In this document: positions 21,471 to 30,456 of the stretch, piece by piece
Layout of the letters: every line of letters starts with the position of its first letter
Position numbering within the stretch: the first letter of the stretch is position 1
Origin: an uncultured Bacteroidales bacterium
GTDB lineage: Bacteria > Bacteroidota > Bacteroidia > Bacteroidales > Muribaculaceae
NCBI GenBank assembly: GCA_900542185.1
Contig: UQMZ01000001.1
Coordinates: 79,351 to 143,350, forward strand
DNA: 64,000 bases
Reading direction: 5' to 3'
Notes under the pieces: model-generated
Seen by the model: only the letters and a program-made list of their open reading frames with translations
Databases searched by the model: none
Told to the model about the DNA's origin: nothing
Position numbers and translations under genes: made by a program

Positions 21471-23222
21471 TCAGAGGGCGAGCATCTGGTTGAGGGCCTC
21501 GAGGTCGGCGAGGTTGCGGGCGCGGTCCTCGGCCACCATCTTGTCGAAGGTCTGGGCGTATTCGCGTATCACGGGCGCGGACTTGCGCCAGCGGGACGGG
21601 GTACGCGCCACGATCCATTCGCGCTCAAGGCGGGGGAATCTGTTGAAGGCTTCGGTAAAAATAGCTTCCATATCGGTGATAGACTCGCATTCCAGCACGC
21701 GGTTTAGGTCCTGACGGCGCATCAGCAGTCCGGCCACATCGACCCATTCGGCATACTCCTTGTCGGGCTCACGGCCGATAAATCCGTTGGGCATCTTGAT
21801 GCTCAGGTATTTGTAGATGCCGAGCTCGTACAGGTATATGGCGCGTTCCAGAGCGGCGCGGGTGAATTTCATGCCTCGGTACCGGATAACTCGGTCGTCG
21901 TCGGCGGGACGTGCCAGCAGGTCGAGAATAACCTGATGGGCTGTCATCATGCTGTCGACGGTCATGGGATTGAGCACGTCGAATATCACGCGGTCATGAA
22001 GGGGCATCCTGCGTTTCACGCGCTTGTCGCGCGAGGGCCATTTCTGTTCGTCGCGCAGCAGTCCGCAGCTGCGCAGCATCATGGCCGGTACCACGACCGT
22101 ACTGCCGCGTTCGTCGCCGAACAGGTAGGAGAAGGGGAACTGCGATGAGTCTGGGTGCGTCTTGTGCTGGCCCATCAGCAGCGAGAAGGCTCCGATCTTG
22201 GCTCCGAGCATCAGGTAGGAGAGGGAGCTGGTCTTGACGCCGCGCTCCAGCACGCCCCAGTGCACGGGTCCCATCTTGTACATGTGGTTGCTCTGGTTGG
22301 TGCCCGATCCGGCGTTCATGAACGATGTCTGACAGCCTATCAGCAGTGACGACTTGTGCATCGACACGGTATATGGCCCGGCGAATACGGCGCAGGCCTC
22401 GCCGTTCTCCAGATGGCAGTTGGCGAAGAAAAGGGAGTCGTGGGCGGTAAATCCGTTGGCAATGGTGACGCCCTGGCCGACGAAGCAGTTGTGGACGATG
22501 GCGCCCGAGTCTACGCAGCCGTCCTCGATCACGAAGTTCTCGGCTTGTACGCCGTGGCCTATGTATGCCAGTTCCTTGCCGGTAGCGGCATTGTTGACGA
22601 TGGTGCCGTTGCTCAGCGATGCCGCGCCCTCGATACGGACGTTATCGTCGACGTGCACGTTTACGATGGGACCGCAGCCGATGATGCGCACGTTCCTGCC
22701 GATGGTCTGCGGGGCTGAGAAATTCAGCAGCGGAGTGCTGAGCAGCGGCTGGAGATGATTGGCCGACCATTTGGGCATACGCGCCATAAGCACGGCTAAC
22801 TGAGCCGACATGCCGGGGAAGATGGTGACGGGGCGCGACCCCGTCTCGTCCAATACGCTGACCAGGGTGCCGATGCCGCAGCGTGTCTCCGGCTCGAAGT
22901 CGATCAGCTCGGTGTCGATGATCTGCGTGTTGTCGCCGATGGCACAGTTGCGCAGAGCGTTGCCTATGTTGCGTATCAGCACGTGGTTGCCCACGGTGCA
23001 ATCCTGCAGGCAGGCGCTGAATATGCCCTCGTCGGCCGTAGCGTCGACGGCGCCTATCGATACGTCGCCGATGAAGCGCGTCCGGCGTATGGCGCCCAGG
23101 GCCGTGGCGTCACAAATTGAAACGCGGCTCCAGTCCGTAGCACTGCAGCCGTTGTGTTCCAGTTCCCGTTGTTCCCACCATTCCAGCGGGCGGAGTGTCT
23201 TGTCTGTGTCTGTCTGACTCAT
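21471..23222 (-). CDS. DUF4954-family protein, left-handed beta-helix
   Basis: The product has 583 residues. The middle region shows hexapeptide-type repeats rich in isoleucine, valine and glycine (NHVLIRNIGNALRNCAIGDN, VRIIGCGPIVNVHVDDNVRI), characteristic of left-handed beta-helix proteins related to acyl- and sugar-nucleotide transferases. The whole protein matches DUF4954, a family largely confined to Bacteroidetes and of unknown function. The start ATG overlaps the stop of hflX (ATGA), so it is the last gene of the skp-like, hflX, DUF4954 operon. It converges with the PUL 1 regulator with 29 bases between. Confidence 0.78.
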   Translation of the reverse strand: MSQTDTDKTLRPLEWWEQRELEHNGCSATDWSRVSICDATALGAIRRTRFIGDVSIGAVDATADEGIFSACLQDCTVGNHVLIRNIGNALRNCAIGDNTQIIDTELIDFEPETRCGIGTLVSVLDETGSRPVTIFPGMSAQLAVLMARMPKWSANHLQPLLSTPLLNFSAPQTIGRNVRIIGCGPIVNVHVDDNVRIEGAASLSNGTIVNNAATGKELAYIGHGVQAENFVIEDGCVDSGAIVHNCFVGQGVTIANGFTAHDSLFFANCHLENGEACAVFAGPYTVSMHKSSLLIGCQTSFMNAGSGTNQSNHMYKMGPVHWGVLERGVKTSSLSYLMLGAKIGAFSLLMGQHKTHPDSSQFPFSYLFGDERGSTVVVPAMMLRSCGLLRDEQKWPSRDKRVKRRMPLHDRVIFDVLNPMTVDSMMTAHQVILDLLARPADDDRVIRYRGMKFTRAALERAIYLYELGIYKYLSIKMPNGFIGREPDKEYAEWVDVAGLLMRRQDLNRVLECESITDMEAIFTEAFNRFPRLEREWIVARTPSRWRKSAPVIREYAQTFDKMVAEDRARNLADLEALNQMLAL

Positions 23223-24454
23223 GTAGTTTCCTCTAAGTCCTCGTTATCACCATCTTCCGTCTGATCCTCCAGATCTTCGTATTTCTGATACAGGAAGTCG
23301 TTGTACGGGAAGCGTTCGGTATGGATTTCGCGAGCCTTCTCGTATAGTTTCTGCTTCAGCTCCTCGATGTTGAGTTTGTCCTTGGCCGAGATGAACACAC
23401 AGTTATTGTCCATTCGTGACATCCAGGTGCGCTGCAGTTCGGGCAGGGATACGTTCTCGCGGGTGGCCGGCGTCAGGTCGTCGGGATCCTTGGGCGTATA
23501 GCTGAAGGCGTCGATCTTGTTGAACACCATTATGACCGGTTTGTCGGACTTGCCGCACACGTCGGCCAGTGTCTTGTTGACCACTTCGATCTGTTCCTCG
23601 AAATTGGGGTGGCTTATGTCCACCACATGCACCAGAACATCGGCCTCGCGCACTTCGTCGAGGGTGGATTTGAACGATTCCACCAGGTGCGAGGGGAGTT
23701 TGCGGATGAATCCGACGGTGTCGGTGAGCAGGAAGGGGAGGTTTTCGACCACCACCTTGCGTACTGTGGTGTCGAGGGTGGCGAAAAGCTTGTTTTCGGC
23801 AAATACCTCCGACTTGCTGAGCAGGTTCATCAGCGTGGACTTGCCGACATTGGTGTAGCCGACCAGCGCCACGCGGGTGAGTTTGCCCCGGTTCTTACGC
23901 TGCACGGTCTTCTGTCGGTCGATGGCCTGCAGTTCCTCCTTTAGTCGCGAGATACGGTCCAGGATGATACGGCGGTCGGTCTCGATCTGCGTTTCGCCGG
24001 GTCCGCGCATACCGATACCGCCCCGCTGGCGCTCAAGGTGTGTCCACATCCGCGTGAGTCGTGGCAGAAGGTACTGGTACTGGGCCAGCTCCACCTGGGT
24101 ACGCGCCGTGGCGGTCTGTGCGCGCTTGGCGAATATGTCCAGAATCAGGCTGGTACGGTCCAGAATCTTGACCTTCAGCTCCTTCTCGATGTTGGCCACC
24201 TGTTTGGGACTGAGTTCGTCGTCGAAGATGACCAGCTCGATGTCGTTCTCCTCGATGTACAGGCGCAGCTCCTCGAGCTTACCGGTGCCTACGTATGTGC
24301 GCGGGTTGGGGTAATCGAGGCGTTGCGTGAAACGAGCGACGGGCTCGGCTCCGGCCGTATCGGCCAGGAACGCAAGCTCGTCGAGATATTCTTCGGTCTT
24401 GCGCTCGTCCTGCAATCGTGTGACAAGACCCACAAGGACCGTACGTTCGCTCAT
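23219..24454 (-). CDS. hflX: GTPase HflX
   Basis: This 411-residue protein has the HflX N-terminal domain (about 1-115), a coiled-coil linker containing RGGIGMRGPGETQIETDRR, and a G domain from about residue 195. The G domain shows G1 GYTNVGKST, G3 DTVGF and G4 NKID. HflX binds the 50S ribosomal subunit and splits stalled ribosomes. The acidic C-terminal tail is lineage-specific. It shares 4-base ATGA overlaps with both neighbours, so all three genes should be translated from one mRNA. Confidence 0.93.
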   Translation of the reverse strand: MSERTVLVGLVTRLQDERKTEEYLDELAFLADTAGAEPVARFTQRLDYPNPRTYVGTGKLEELRLYIEENDIELVIFDDELSPKQVANIEKELKVKILDRTSLILDIFAKRAQTATARTQVELAQYQYLLPRLTRMWTHLERQRGGIGMRGPGETQIETDRRIILDRISRLKEELQAIDRQKTVQRKNRGKLTRVALVGYTNVGKSTLMNLLSKSEVFAENKLFATLDTTVRKVVVENLPFLLTDTVGFIRKLPSHLVESFKSTLDEVREADVLVHVVDISHPNFEEQIEVVNKTLADVCGKSDKPVIMVFNKIDAFSYTPKDPDDLTPATRENVSLPELQRTWMSRMDNNCVFISAKDKLNIEELKQKLYEKAREIHTERFPYNDFLYQKYEDLEDQTEDGDNEDLEETT

Positions 24455-25053
24455 TTTTTCAGTTTGTTATAACGTGCGTTAAGACCCTCTACCACCTCGT
24501 CGGTCACGTCAAGAGCGGGATTGATGTAGAGTGTGGCTGCCTTGAAGAATATGGCGTCGTAGCCGCGGCTCTTGTTGTACTCGGCTATGAAGGCGTTGAT
24601 CGAGTCGTTTACGTTTTTCTGAGCCTGGAGGGCCTGCTGTTCGAAATTGCTCTGGAGCGTTGCGGCCTGCTTCTGTGCCTCGGCCTGCATGCTGTTCAGG
24701 CTGTTCTGGTCCTGCTCGTAGCTCTCGCGTGTCAGATAGCCGTTGTTGTTCATCTTGTTCTGCATCACGGCTGCCTGCGACTGCAGTCGTTTCTCATGCG
24801 TGCGCATGGTGCTTTCCATCGACGACTGCATGCGCATCATCTCCTCGTTGTAGTCCTTTGCGAGCGCATACTTCGCCAATACTGTGTCCAAGTCTACATA
24901 ACGGTAGTTGGGAAGTTCACCTTTGGCTGCGACTTTACTGGTCTTGGCAGCGGGTTTGCTTTCCTGCTTGCTGTCGTTGCATGATGCCAGTGTGCCTCCC
25001 CCTATCAGCAGCACTGCGGCTGCAATCGCTATGGGTCTGTATAGTTTTTTCAT
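24451..25053 (-). CDS. Skp/OmpH-like periplasmic chaperone, lipoprotein form
   Basis: The 200-residue protein has a signal peptide with lipobox LASC (Cys25), so it is predicted to be a lipoprotein, unlike soluble E. coli Skp. Residues about 70-165 form a long Gln/Met-rich coiled coil (MQSSMESTMRTHEKRLQSQA), and the end has the OmpH-like VTDEVVEGLNARYNKL. Skp proteins carry unfolded outer-membrane proteins through the periplasm. The stop overlaps the hflX start (ATGA). Confidence 0.8.
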   Translation of the reverse strand: MKKLYRPIAIAAAVLLIGGGTLASCNDSKQESKPAAKTSKVAAKGELPNYRYVDLDTVLAKYALAKDYNEEMMRMQSSMESTMRTHEKRLQSQAAVMQNKMNNNGYLTRESYEQDQNSLNSMQAEAQKQAATLQSNFEQQALQAQKNVNDSINAFIAEYNKSRGYDAIFFKAATLYINPALDVTDEVVEGLNARYNKLKK

Positions 25054-25062
25054 TATGTATGG

Positions 25063-25191
25063 TTATGTTTTTTTCTTGGCTTGTTTGCGCGGAGCCGCAT
25101 GACGGTGCATGGTTTTGGCCCCGTACAGGTTTATCGAGAGCAAAAGTAACGATATTCCTACGATTATGATAACAAGAAACGTTAATTTCAC
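25063..25191 (-). CDS. Small single-span membrane protein, 42 residues
   Basis: From a GTG at 25191 the frame encodes MKLTFLVIIIVGISLLLLSI, then a short loop and a very basic tail (HRHAAPRKQAKKKT). That is one hydrophobic helix followed by a positive cytoplasmic end. It stops 9 bases before the Skp-like gene, and a TAATTTTG box lies 33 bases upstream of the start, as expected for the first gene of that operon. Tiny membrane proteins with a similar opening are common in Bacteroidales, but I know no function. The GTG start and small size make this less certain than its neighbours. Confidence 0.6.
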   Translation of the reverse strand: MKLTFLVIIIVGISLLLLSINLYGAKTMHRHAAPRKQAKKKT

Positions 25192-25224
25192 TTTTTTTAA
25201 GGTTTATATATCCTTGTCAGAGCG

Positions 25225-25232
25225 CAAAATTA
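25225..25232 (-). promoter_or_regulatory. -7 box for the small membrane protein / Skp-like / hflX operon
   Basis: TAATTTTG on the minus strand, 33 bases before the GTG at 25191. No TTTG is found at the -33 position. It is divergent from the dipeptidase promoter 43 bases away. Confidence 0.45.
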
Positions 25233-25274
25233 ACAAAAAAATGTGAAATTATGCAGATTTCGCAATTATTTTGC

Positions 25275-25282
25275 TAACTTTG
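25275..25282 (+). promoter_or_regulatory. -7 box of the M20C dipeptidase operon
   Basis: TAACTTTG lies 42 bases before the ATG at 25325. A matching -33 TTTG is not visible at the usual spacing. Confidence 0.45.
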
Positions 25283-25324
25283 GAGATAAATAAGAGAATA
25301 TATAATCCCAAAGCACTATAAATT

Positions 25325-26782
25325 ATGGAAGTAAAAGACTTGAAGCCCGAGTTGCTGTGGAAGTGTTTCGACGAGGTTACGAAGATACCCCGTCCGTCAT
25401 GCCACGAGGAGAAGATCCGCGAATTCTTAGTGGACTTCGCCAAGAAGCACGGCATCGAAGTGAAGACCGACAAGACCGGAAACGTGGTGATGAGCAAGCC
25501 TGCCACACCGGGCCACGAGAATGCGCCTACAGTCGTGCTGCAGGCCCACATGGACATGGTGGCCGAGAAGAACAACGGCGTGGAGCATGATTTCCTGACG
25601 GATCCCATCGAGACATACGTTGACGGCGACTGGGTAAAGGCGAAGGGCACCACTCTGGGAGCCGACAACGGCATCGGTGTGGCCGCAGGCATGGCCGTGA
25701 TGATCGACAACGATCTGGTGCACGGACCGCTGCAGGCACTGTTCACCGTAAACGAGGAAATAGGCCTTGAGGGCGCGCAGAACATCAGCGCCGACATGAT
25801 AAAGGGCGACATCCTGCTGAACCTCGACTCCGAGGACGACGGCGAGATATTCGTGGGTTGCGCCGGCGGCATCGACACGACAGCCGACTTCACCTACAAG
25901 CGCAGCTACACCCCCGAGAACTTCGAATACATGAAGGTGTCGGTTACCGGCCTGTTGGGCGGACACTCCGGCTCGGACATCAACCTGGGCCGCGCCAACG
26001 CCAACAAGGTGATAGCCCGCTTCATCTGGGAATGCTCCAAGCAATGGGACATCACCGTGTGCAGCATCGAGGGCGGAAACCTGCGCAACGCCATTCCGCG
26101 CGAGGCATACGCCGTGTTCGGCGTACACTCCGACCACAAGGAGGAACTGAAGCGTAAGCTGAAGAAGTATTATCAGGACATCCTTGAGGAATACAAGGGC
26201 GTCGAGCCGTCGATGGACCTGCGCGTGGAGAAAGCCGAGCGTCCCGAATACTGCATCGACAGCGAGACGTCGATAGCCCTGATCCGCGCCATCTACAGCG
26301 CGCCTCACGGCGTAATTTCGATGAGCCGCGACATCGAGGGGCTGGTGGAGACATCCACCAACTTGGCCGCCGTCAAGGTGATAGACGAGAAAACCATCCG
26401 CATCACCACCTCGCAGCGCAGCAGCGTGGAGAGCCGCAAGAACGACATAGCCGGACAGGTGGAGGCCCATTTCGAGCTGGCCGGCGCCAAGGTATATCAC
26501 AGCGACGGATATCCCGGCTGGGCTCCCAACATGGATTCGAAGATAATGAAGATTACGGCCGACGCATACGAGGAACTGTTCGGCGTGAAACCTGCCATCA
26601 AGGCCATACATGCCGGACTGGAGTGCGGACTTTTCCTCGACAAGTTTCCGCATCTGGACATGGTGAGCTTCGGCCCGACCATGACCGGCGTCCATTCGCC
26701 CGACGAGCAACTCCTGATCCCGACCGTCGACAAGTTCTGGCGTCACCTGTGCAGGGTGCTGGAAAAAGTGGCCGAGTCATGA
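25325..26782 (+). CDS. pepD: Aminoacyl-histidine dipeptidase, M20C family, copy 1
   Basis: The product has 485 residues, the normal length for PepD. Metal and catalytic motifs are complete: QAHMDMV (first His and Asp), LGADNG (bridging Asp), NEEIG (catalytic Glu and metal Glu), LDSED, and the C-terminal HAGLECG carrying the last metal-binding His. The lid domain holds the GGHSGSDI motif. PepD hydrolyses Xaa-His and other dipeptides in the cytoplasm; there is no signal peptide. The stop codon overlaps the start of the muramidase gene (ATGA). A second copy follows at 27553. Confidence 0.93.
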   Translation: MEVKDLKPELLWKCFDEVTKIPRPSCHEEKIREFLVDFAKKHGIEVKTDKTGNVVMSKPATPGHENAPTVVLQAHMDMVAEKNNGVEHDFLTDPIETYVDGDWVKAKGTTLGADNGIGVAAGMAVMIDNDLVHGPLQALFTVNEEIGLEGAQNISADMIKGDILLNLDSEDDGEIFVGCAGGIDTTADFTYKRSYTPENFEYMKVSVTGLLGGHSGSDINLGRANANKVIARFIWECSKQWDITVCSIEGGNLRNAIPREAYAVFGVHSDHKEELKRKLKKYYQDILEEYKGVEPSMDLRVEKAERPEYCIDSETSIALIRAIYSAPHGVISMSRDIEGLVETSTNLAAVKVIDEKTIRITTSQRSSVESRKNDIAGQVEAHFELAGAKVYHSDGYPGWAPNMDSKIMKITADAYEELFGVKPAIKAIHAGLECGLFLDKFPHLDMVSFGPTMTGVHSPDEQLLIPTVDKFWRHLCRVLEKVAES

Positions 26783-27498
26783 AAGGCGTTGCTGCGTTGC
26801 TGATGATGCTCCTCGTGACGGCAACTGCCGTGGCGGGGGCATCGTGCGACAACGACAGCACGGGGAACGTGACGGGACACCGTGAGATGCGAGTGCGCGT
26901 CGACACGGTGCCCGCAACGGATTCCCTGTCGCGCTATACCGGACTGACGGACGCAGACTTCGAGTCGGTGGCCAGGGAGCTGGACGTGGAGGTCGCGGCC
27001 ATCAAGGCTGTGGTGCTTATAGAGGCCGGCAAGCAGATGAAGGGTTTCTGGGCGCCCGGCGTGCCGGTGGTGAACTTTGACCGCAGCATGTACAACTCAC
27101 ACCGCCACAAGGCCGTGAACAAGAAAGGCGACAAGAACGCCAAGGTGCCGGCCGGACTGACTGGATATGCCCTGAAGGAATGGACTCAGCTCACCAACGC
27201 CCGCCGTCAGAACGAGGACGGCGCCAACATGGGCACGTTCTGGGGAATGTTCCAGATAGGGGGCTTCAACTACAAGCTGTGCGGTTGCGAGACCGTAGGG
27301 GAGTTCGTGAAGCTTATGAGCGAATCGGAACTGGAACAGCTCGAACTGTTCGCCGCCTTCATCACCAACACGGGAATGCTTCCCGACCTCAAGGCCAAGA
27401 ACTGGGCAGCGTTCGCCCGCAAATACAATGGCGCGAGCTATGCCCGTCGCGGATACCATACCCGTATGGCCAACGCCTACGCCAAGTTCAAGAAATAA
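26779..27498 (+). CDS. N-acetylmuramidase-domain lipoprotein
   Basis: The ATG at 26779 overlaps the pepD stop, giving 239 residues. A longer in-frame start inside pepD would lack a signal peptide. The N-terminus is a signal with Cys23 after GAS, a slightly unusual lipobox. The rest matches the phage-type N-acetylmuramidase family (PF11860): VVLIEAGKQMKGF with likely catalytic Glu82, FDRSMYNSH, TFWGMFQIGGFNYKLCG, and a KYNG near the C-terminus. It probably cuts the glycan strand of peptidoglycan from the periplasm. No phage genes are nearby, so this is a cellular enzyme. Confidence 0.8.
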   Translation: MKGVAALLMMLLVTATAVAGASCDNDSTGNVTGHREMRVRVDTVPATDSLSRYTGLTDADFESVARELDVEVAAIKAVVLIEAGKQMKGFWAPGVPVVNFDRSMYNSHRHKAVNKKGDKNAKVPAGLTGYALKEWTQLTNARRQNEDGANMGTFWGMFQIGGFNYKLCGCETVGEFVKLMSESELEQLELFAAFITNTGMLPDLKAKNWAAFARKYNGASYARRGYHTRMANAYAKFKK

Positions 27499-27552
27499 TG
27501 ACGGGCTATTGACATCATGATGACGGTCTCAATCTTATAATAAAGGAGGACT

Positions 27553-29013
27553 ATGAAAATTACAGAATTGCAGCCTGCCCTGGTGTGGCAGGCGTTTGAC
27601 GAGATTACGAAAGTACCGCGTCCCACTCATCACTTGGCCAAGATGAAGGCGTTTCTGCTGGACTGGGCCAAGCGTCACGGCATCGAGGCCGAGGCCGACG
27701 AGGTAGGTAACGTGGTGATGCGCGTTCCGGCCACTCCCGGCCATGAGAATGCTCCGGTTGTGGTGCTTCAGGGACATCAGGACATGGTGGCCGAGAAGCT
27801 GCCGGAAGTGAAGCATGACTTCCTGGAGGATCCCATCACGACGGTTGTGGACGGCGACTGGGTACGTGCCGAGGGCACGACATTGGGCGCCGACAATGGA
27901 ATGGGCTGCGCTTCGGCCATGGCCTGTCTTACGGATCCCGATTTAGTACACGGCCCGCTCGAGGCACTCTTTACCGTCGACGAGGAGCAGGGTCTGATCG
28001 GAGCCAACGGACTGCAGGCCGGCTTCATCACAGGCGATATCCTGCTGAACCTCGACTCCGAGGAGATGGGCCAGCTGGTGATCGGCTGCGCCGGCGGCAA
28101 GGTGACGGAATGCCGTCTGCCTTACACCATGGAGGAGGCTCCGTCAAACTACGAGAGCCTGAAGGTCAGCCTGAGCGGACTTAAGGGAGGTCATTCCGGC
28201 ATGGAAATAGGACTGGGACGCGCCAACGCCAACCAGCAGTTGGCCCGCGTGCTGTGGGAAGCCGATGCACATGTCACCAACATAGAGGTGTCGGAGATAG
28301 ACGGAGGCAACTTAGCTAACGCCATCCCGCGCGACGCCCATGCCGTGGTGGCCGTTAGCCGCGACGCCGTGGCCGACTTCGAGCGTTTCATCAACGACTT
28401 CAACCGTCAGCTGCACGCGGAATTCGACATGGCCGAGAACCATGATTTCCAGCTGAAGGTAGAGAAGGTGGAGCGTCGCCCCAAGGTGATTGAATCTTCC
28501 GTGTCGCACCGTCTGATAGCCGCATTGTACTGCTGCCCCAACGGTGTGCAGGGGATGTCGCTGGCCATCGAGGGCCTGATAGAGACGTCGTGCAACCTGG
28601 CATCGGTCAAGATGGTGGAGAACGACACGATATTAGTGACTGTGCATCAGCGCAGCTCAGTGGATTCGCGCCGCGACGAGATAGCCGACCGCATCAGCGC
28701 GTTGTTCGGCATGATCGGCGCCGACGTGACGTTCGATGACGCATACGTGGGCTGGAGCCCGAATCCGCAGTCGAAGGTGCTGAAAGTGGCCGAGGCCTCG
28801 TACCGCGACCTGTTCGGCAAGGAGGCGAAGGTAGAGGCGCTGCACGCCGGTCTGGAGACGGGACTGTTCCTGGAGAAGATGCCTCATCTGGACATGATCA
28901 GCTTCGGCCCGACGCTGAAGAACATCCACTCGCCGAGCGAGCGCGCCAACATCCAGTCGGTGGCCGAGTTCTACCGCCTGCTGAAGGAAATCATCACCCG
29001 GTTGGCAAACTGA
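27553..29013 (+). CDS. pepD: Aminoacyl-histidine dipeptidase, M20C family, copy 2
   Basis: The product has 486 residues and is collinear with copy 1 over its full length. Key motifs are GHQDMV, LGADNGMG, DEEQG, LDSEEMG and HAGLETG. The replacement of HMDM by HQDM, of NEE by DEE, and of HAGLECG by HAGLETG suggests altered metal-site surroundings or specificity rather than simple redundancy. The gene is preceded by AAGGAGG three bases before the ATG, a Shine-Dalgarno-like sequence rare in this phylum. A terminator-like hairpin follows. Confidence 0.92.
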   Translation: MKITELQPALVWQAFDEITKVPRPTHHLAKMKAFLLDWAKRHGIEAEADEVGNVVMRVPATPGHENAPVVVLQGHQDMVAEKLPEVKHDFLEDPITTVVDGDWVRAEGTTLGADNGMGCASAMACLTDPDLVHGPLEALFTVDEEQGLIGANGLQAGFITGDILLNLDSEEMGQLVIGCAGGKVTECRLPYTMEEAPSNYESLKVSLSGLKGGHSGMEIGLGRANANQQLARVLWEADAHVTNIEVSEIDGGNLANAIPRDAHAVVAVSRDAVADFERFINDFNRQLHAEFDMAENHDFQLKVEKVERRPKVIESSVSHRLIAALYCCPNGVQGMSLAIEGLIETSCNLASVKMVENDTILVTVHQRSSVDSRRDEIADRISALFGMIGADVTFDDAYVGWSPNPQSKVLKVAEASYRDLFGKEAKVEALHAGLETGLFLEKMPHLDMISFGPTLKNIHSPSERANIQSVAEFYRLLKEIITRLAN

Positions 29014-29035
29014 CGTAAACAGACATTATATAACG

Positions 29036-29072
29036 AGGGCGTGCCGAAATGCAATATATGGCACGCCCTTGT
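29036..29072 (+). terminator. Terminator-like hairpin after the second dipeptidase gene
   Basis: Perfect 10-base arms AGGGCGTGCC and GGCACGCCCT (29036-29045 and 29060-29069) with a 14-base loop lie 22 bases after the stop. The T-run is weak (TTGTTG). Confidence 0.55.
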
Positions 29073-29164
29073 TGCGTCCGGACGGTAACGTTCATAAATT
29101 AAGGAGCACGGAGTAAACAATTCAGGGGCACGCGAGGTTAATAAATACAGAGAAACACGAAAAG

Positions 29165-29815
29165 ATGGTAGATTTTTTATCCATAGGAGTATTTATCGAC
29201 GGAGGCTATTACGCCAAGATCAACCGTGCGCTGAAGGCCCGCGACCGCAGCATCATCAAGGTCAGCGCGCTGTTCGAATACATCTGCTCGGAGATATCGA
29301 TGCAGGAGGGCATCAACATATCGGACTGTCAGATTACGGAGGCCCACTATTTCCGCGGACGTTTCCGCGTGAAGGAGGCATACGACAAGCATCTGCTGTA
29401 CAACGAGCGGAAATTCGAGGATACGTTGATAGAGAATGACGTGGTGTTCCACTACAAACATCTGCGCGAGGTGGAACGTGACGGCCAGACCGAGGTGATA
29501 GAGAAGGGCGTGGACGTATGGTTTGCCCTGGAGGCATACGAGCTGGCGCGGTTCCGTCATTTCGACTACGTGGTGCTGATTACAGGAGACGCCGATCACG
29601 AAATGCTGGTGCGCAAGCTGAAGGCGCTGAAGATCAAGACCGTATTGCTGACATGGAATCTGACCGACGTGGACATGACGTCGTCGCTGCTGCGCGACGA
29701 AGCCGGCCAGCACTGGGAGCTCTCGCAGATGGTGGACGGCGATCCGCAGCTGCGCAAGATGATTCTGTACAGGCTGCGTGAGCCGGCGGTGAACTATCTT
29801 GGCGATAATTTCTGA
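29165..29815 (+). CDS. NYN-domain (LabA/DUF88) protein, putative ribonuclease
   Basis: This 216-residue protein fits the PIN-like NYN fold. It has acidic residues at Asp12 (VFIDGGYY), Asp117 (KGVDVWFALEA), and Asp142 and Asp144 (ITGDADHE), positioned to bind metal as in LabA/DUF88 nucleases. NYN domains cleave RNA in characterised members, but the substrate here is unknown. No OST-HTH or other partner domain is present. The gene is monocistronic or coupled to the lipoprotein gene 62 bases downstream. Confidence 0.82.
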   Translation: MVDFLSIGVFIDGGYYAKINRALKARDRSIIKVSALFEYICSEISMQEGINISDCQITEAHYFRGRFRVKEAYDKHLLYNERKFEDTLIENDVVFHYKHLREVERDGQTEVIEKGVDVWFALEAYELARFRHFDYVVLITGDADHEMLVRKLKALKIKTVLLTWNLTDVDMTSSLLRDEAGQHWELSQMVDGDPQLRKMILYRLREPAVNYLGDNF

Positions 29816-29877
29816 TCGTGTCTCGCGCATTGGCGAATTACTAATTGCTCATTATTAATTATAAATAAGTTCGGGTT

Positions 29878-30411
29878 ATGAAAACAGGAAAAATCAAAGG
29901 TCTGCTTATGACTATGGCCGTCATGGCCTTGACGATGATGGCATCGTGCGGCGAAGGCGTGAAACCGGAAGAAGTAGCCGCCAAGATTGACGCGCAGGAA
30001 GAACTGTCGCAGAAGGACTATGCCGCAGTGCTGGACTATTGCGGCGACTATGCCAAGAAGGCTCAGCAATACTTCGAGATCATCAACTCGCAGCCTAACG
30101 ATTCGACCGCGGAATACATCCGCGCAGCCGAGGATATGGCCGCGCTGGTGCAGGAATATCCTTATCTGGACATGTTCCGCAACGTGGTGTATAATCTGAA
30201 GGACTCGGATCTTGACAAGGAGAATCAGAAGAAGGTGGAGGAATACACCAAGTACCAGGCATTCCCGTTGCCGGAAGGGGCAGGTCCCGACCTGTCGACG
30301 CCCGGCGTGGTGGGTGATATAGAAGACATGCCCTCGCAGGCCGGCACGGACAGCACCGGCGTCATATCGCAGGGCGACGGCGTAGTGGTTGACGAAACTG
30401 TCGGCAAATAA
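29878..30411 (+). CDS. Lipoprotein of unknown function
   Basis: The 177-residue product has a clear lipoprotein signal with lipobox MASC at the end of a Met-rich hydrophobic stretch, followed by GEGVKPEEVAAKIDAQEELS. The middle is helical and acidic (about residues 35-120). The end is a low-complexity Gly/Asp/Val tail (DSTGVISQGDGVVVDETVGK). I recognise no family. A hairpin follows the gene. Confidence 0.65.
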   Translation: MKTGKIKGLLMTMAVMALTMMASCGEGVKPEEVAAKIDAQEELSQKDYAAVLDYCGDYAKKAQQYFEIINSQPNDSTAEYIRAAEDMAALVQEYPYLDMFRNVVYNLKDSDLDKENQKKVEEYTKYQAFPLPEGAGPDLSTPGVVGDIEDMPSQAGTDSTGVISQGDGVVVDETVGK

Positions 30412-30456
30412 CATTGTTACGACCCCGGCAGAAGTCCGGCCAATATCCCGTATCCA

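Noticed and set aside
21460..21474. Small inverted repeat CTGACCA/TGGTCAG between convergent genes
   Set aside because: The loop is too short for the full stem, it overlaps the end of the DUF4954 gene, and no T-run follows.
26623..26778. Longer start for the muramidase inside pepD
   Set aside because: It would bury the lipoprotein signal peptide. The ATGA overlap at 26779 is the natural start.
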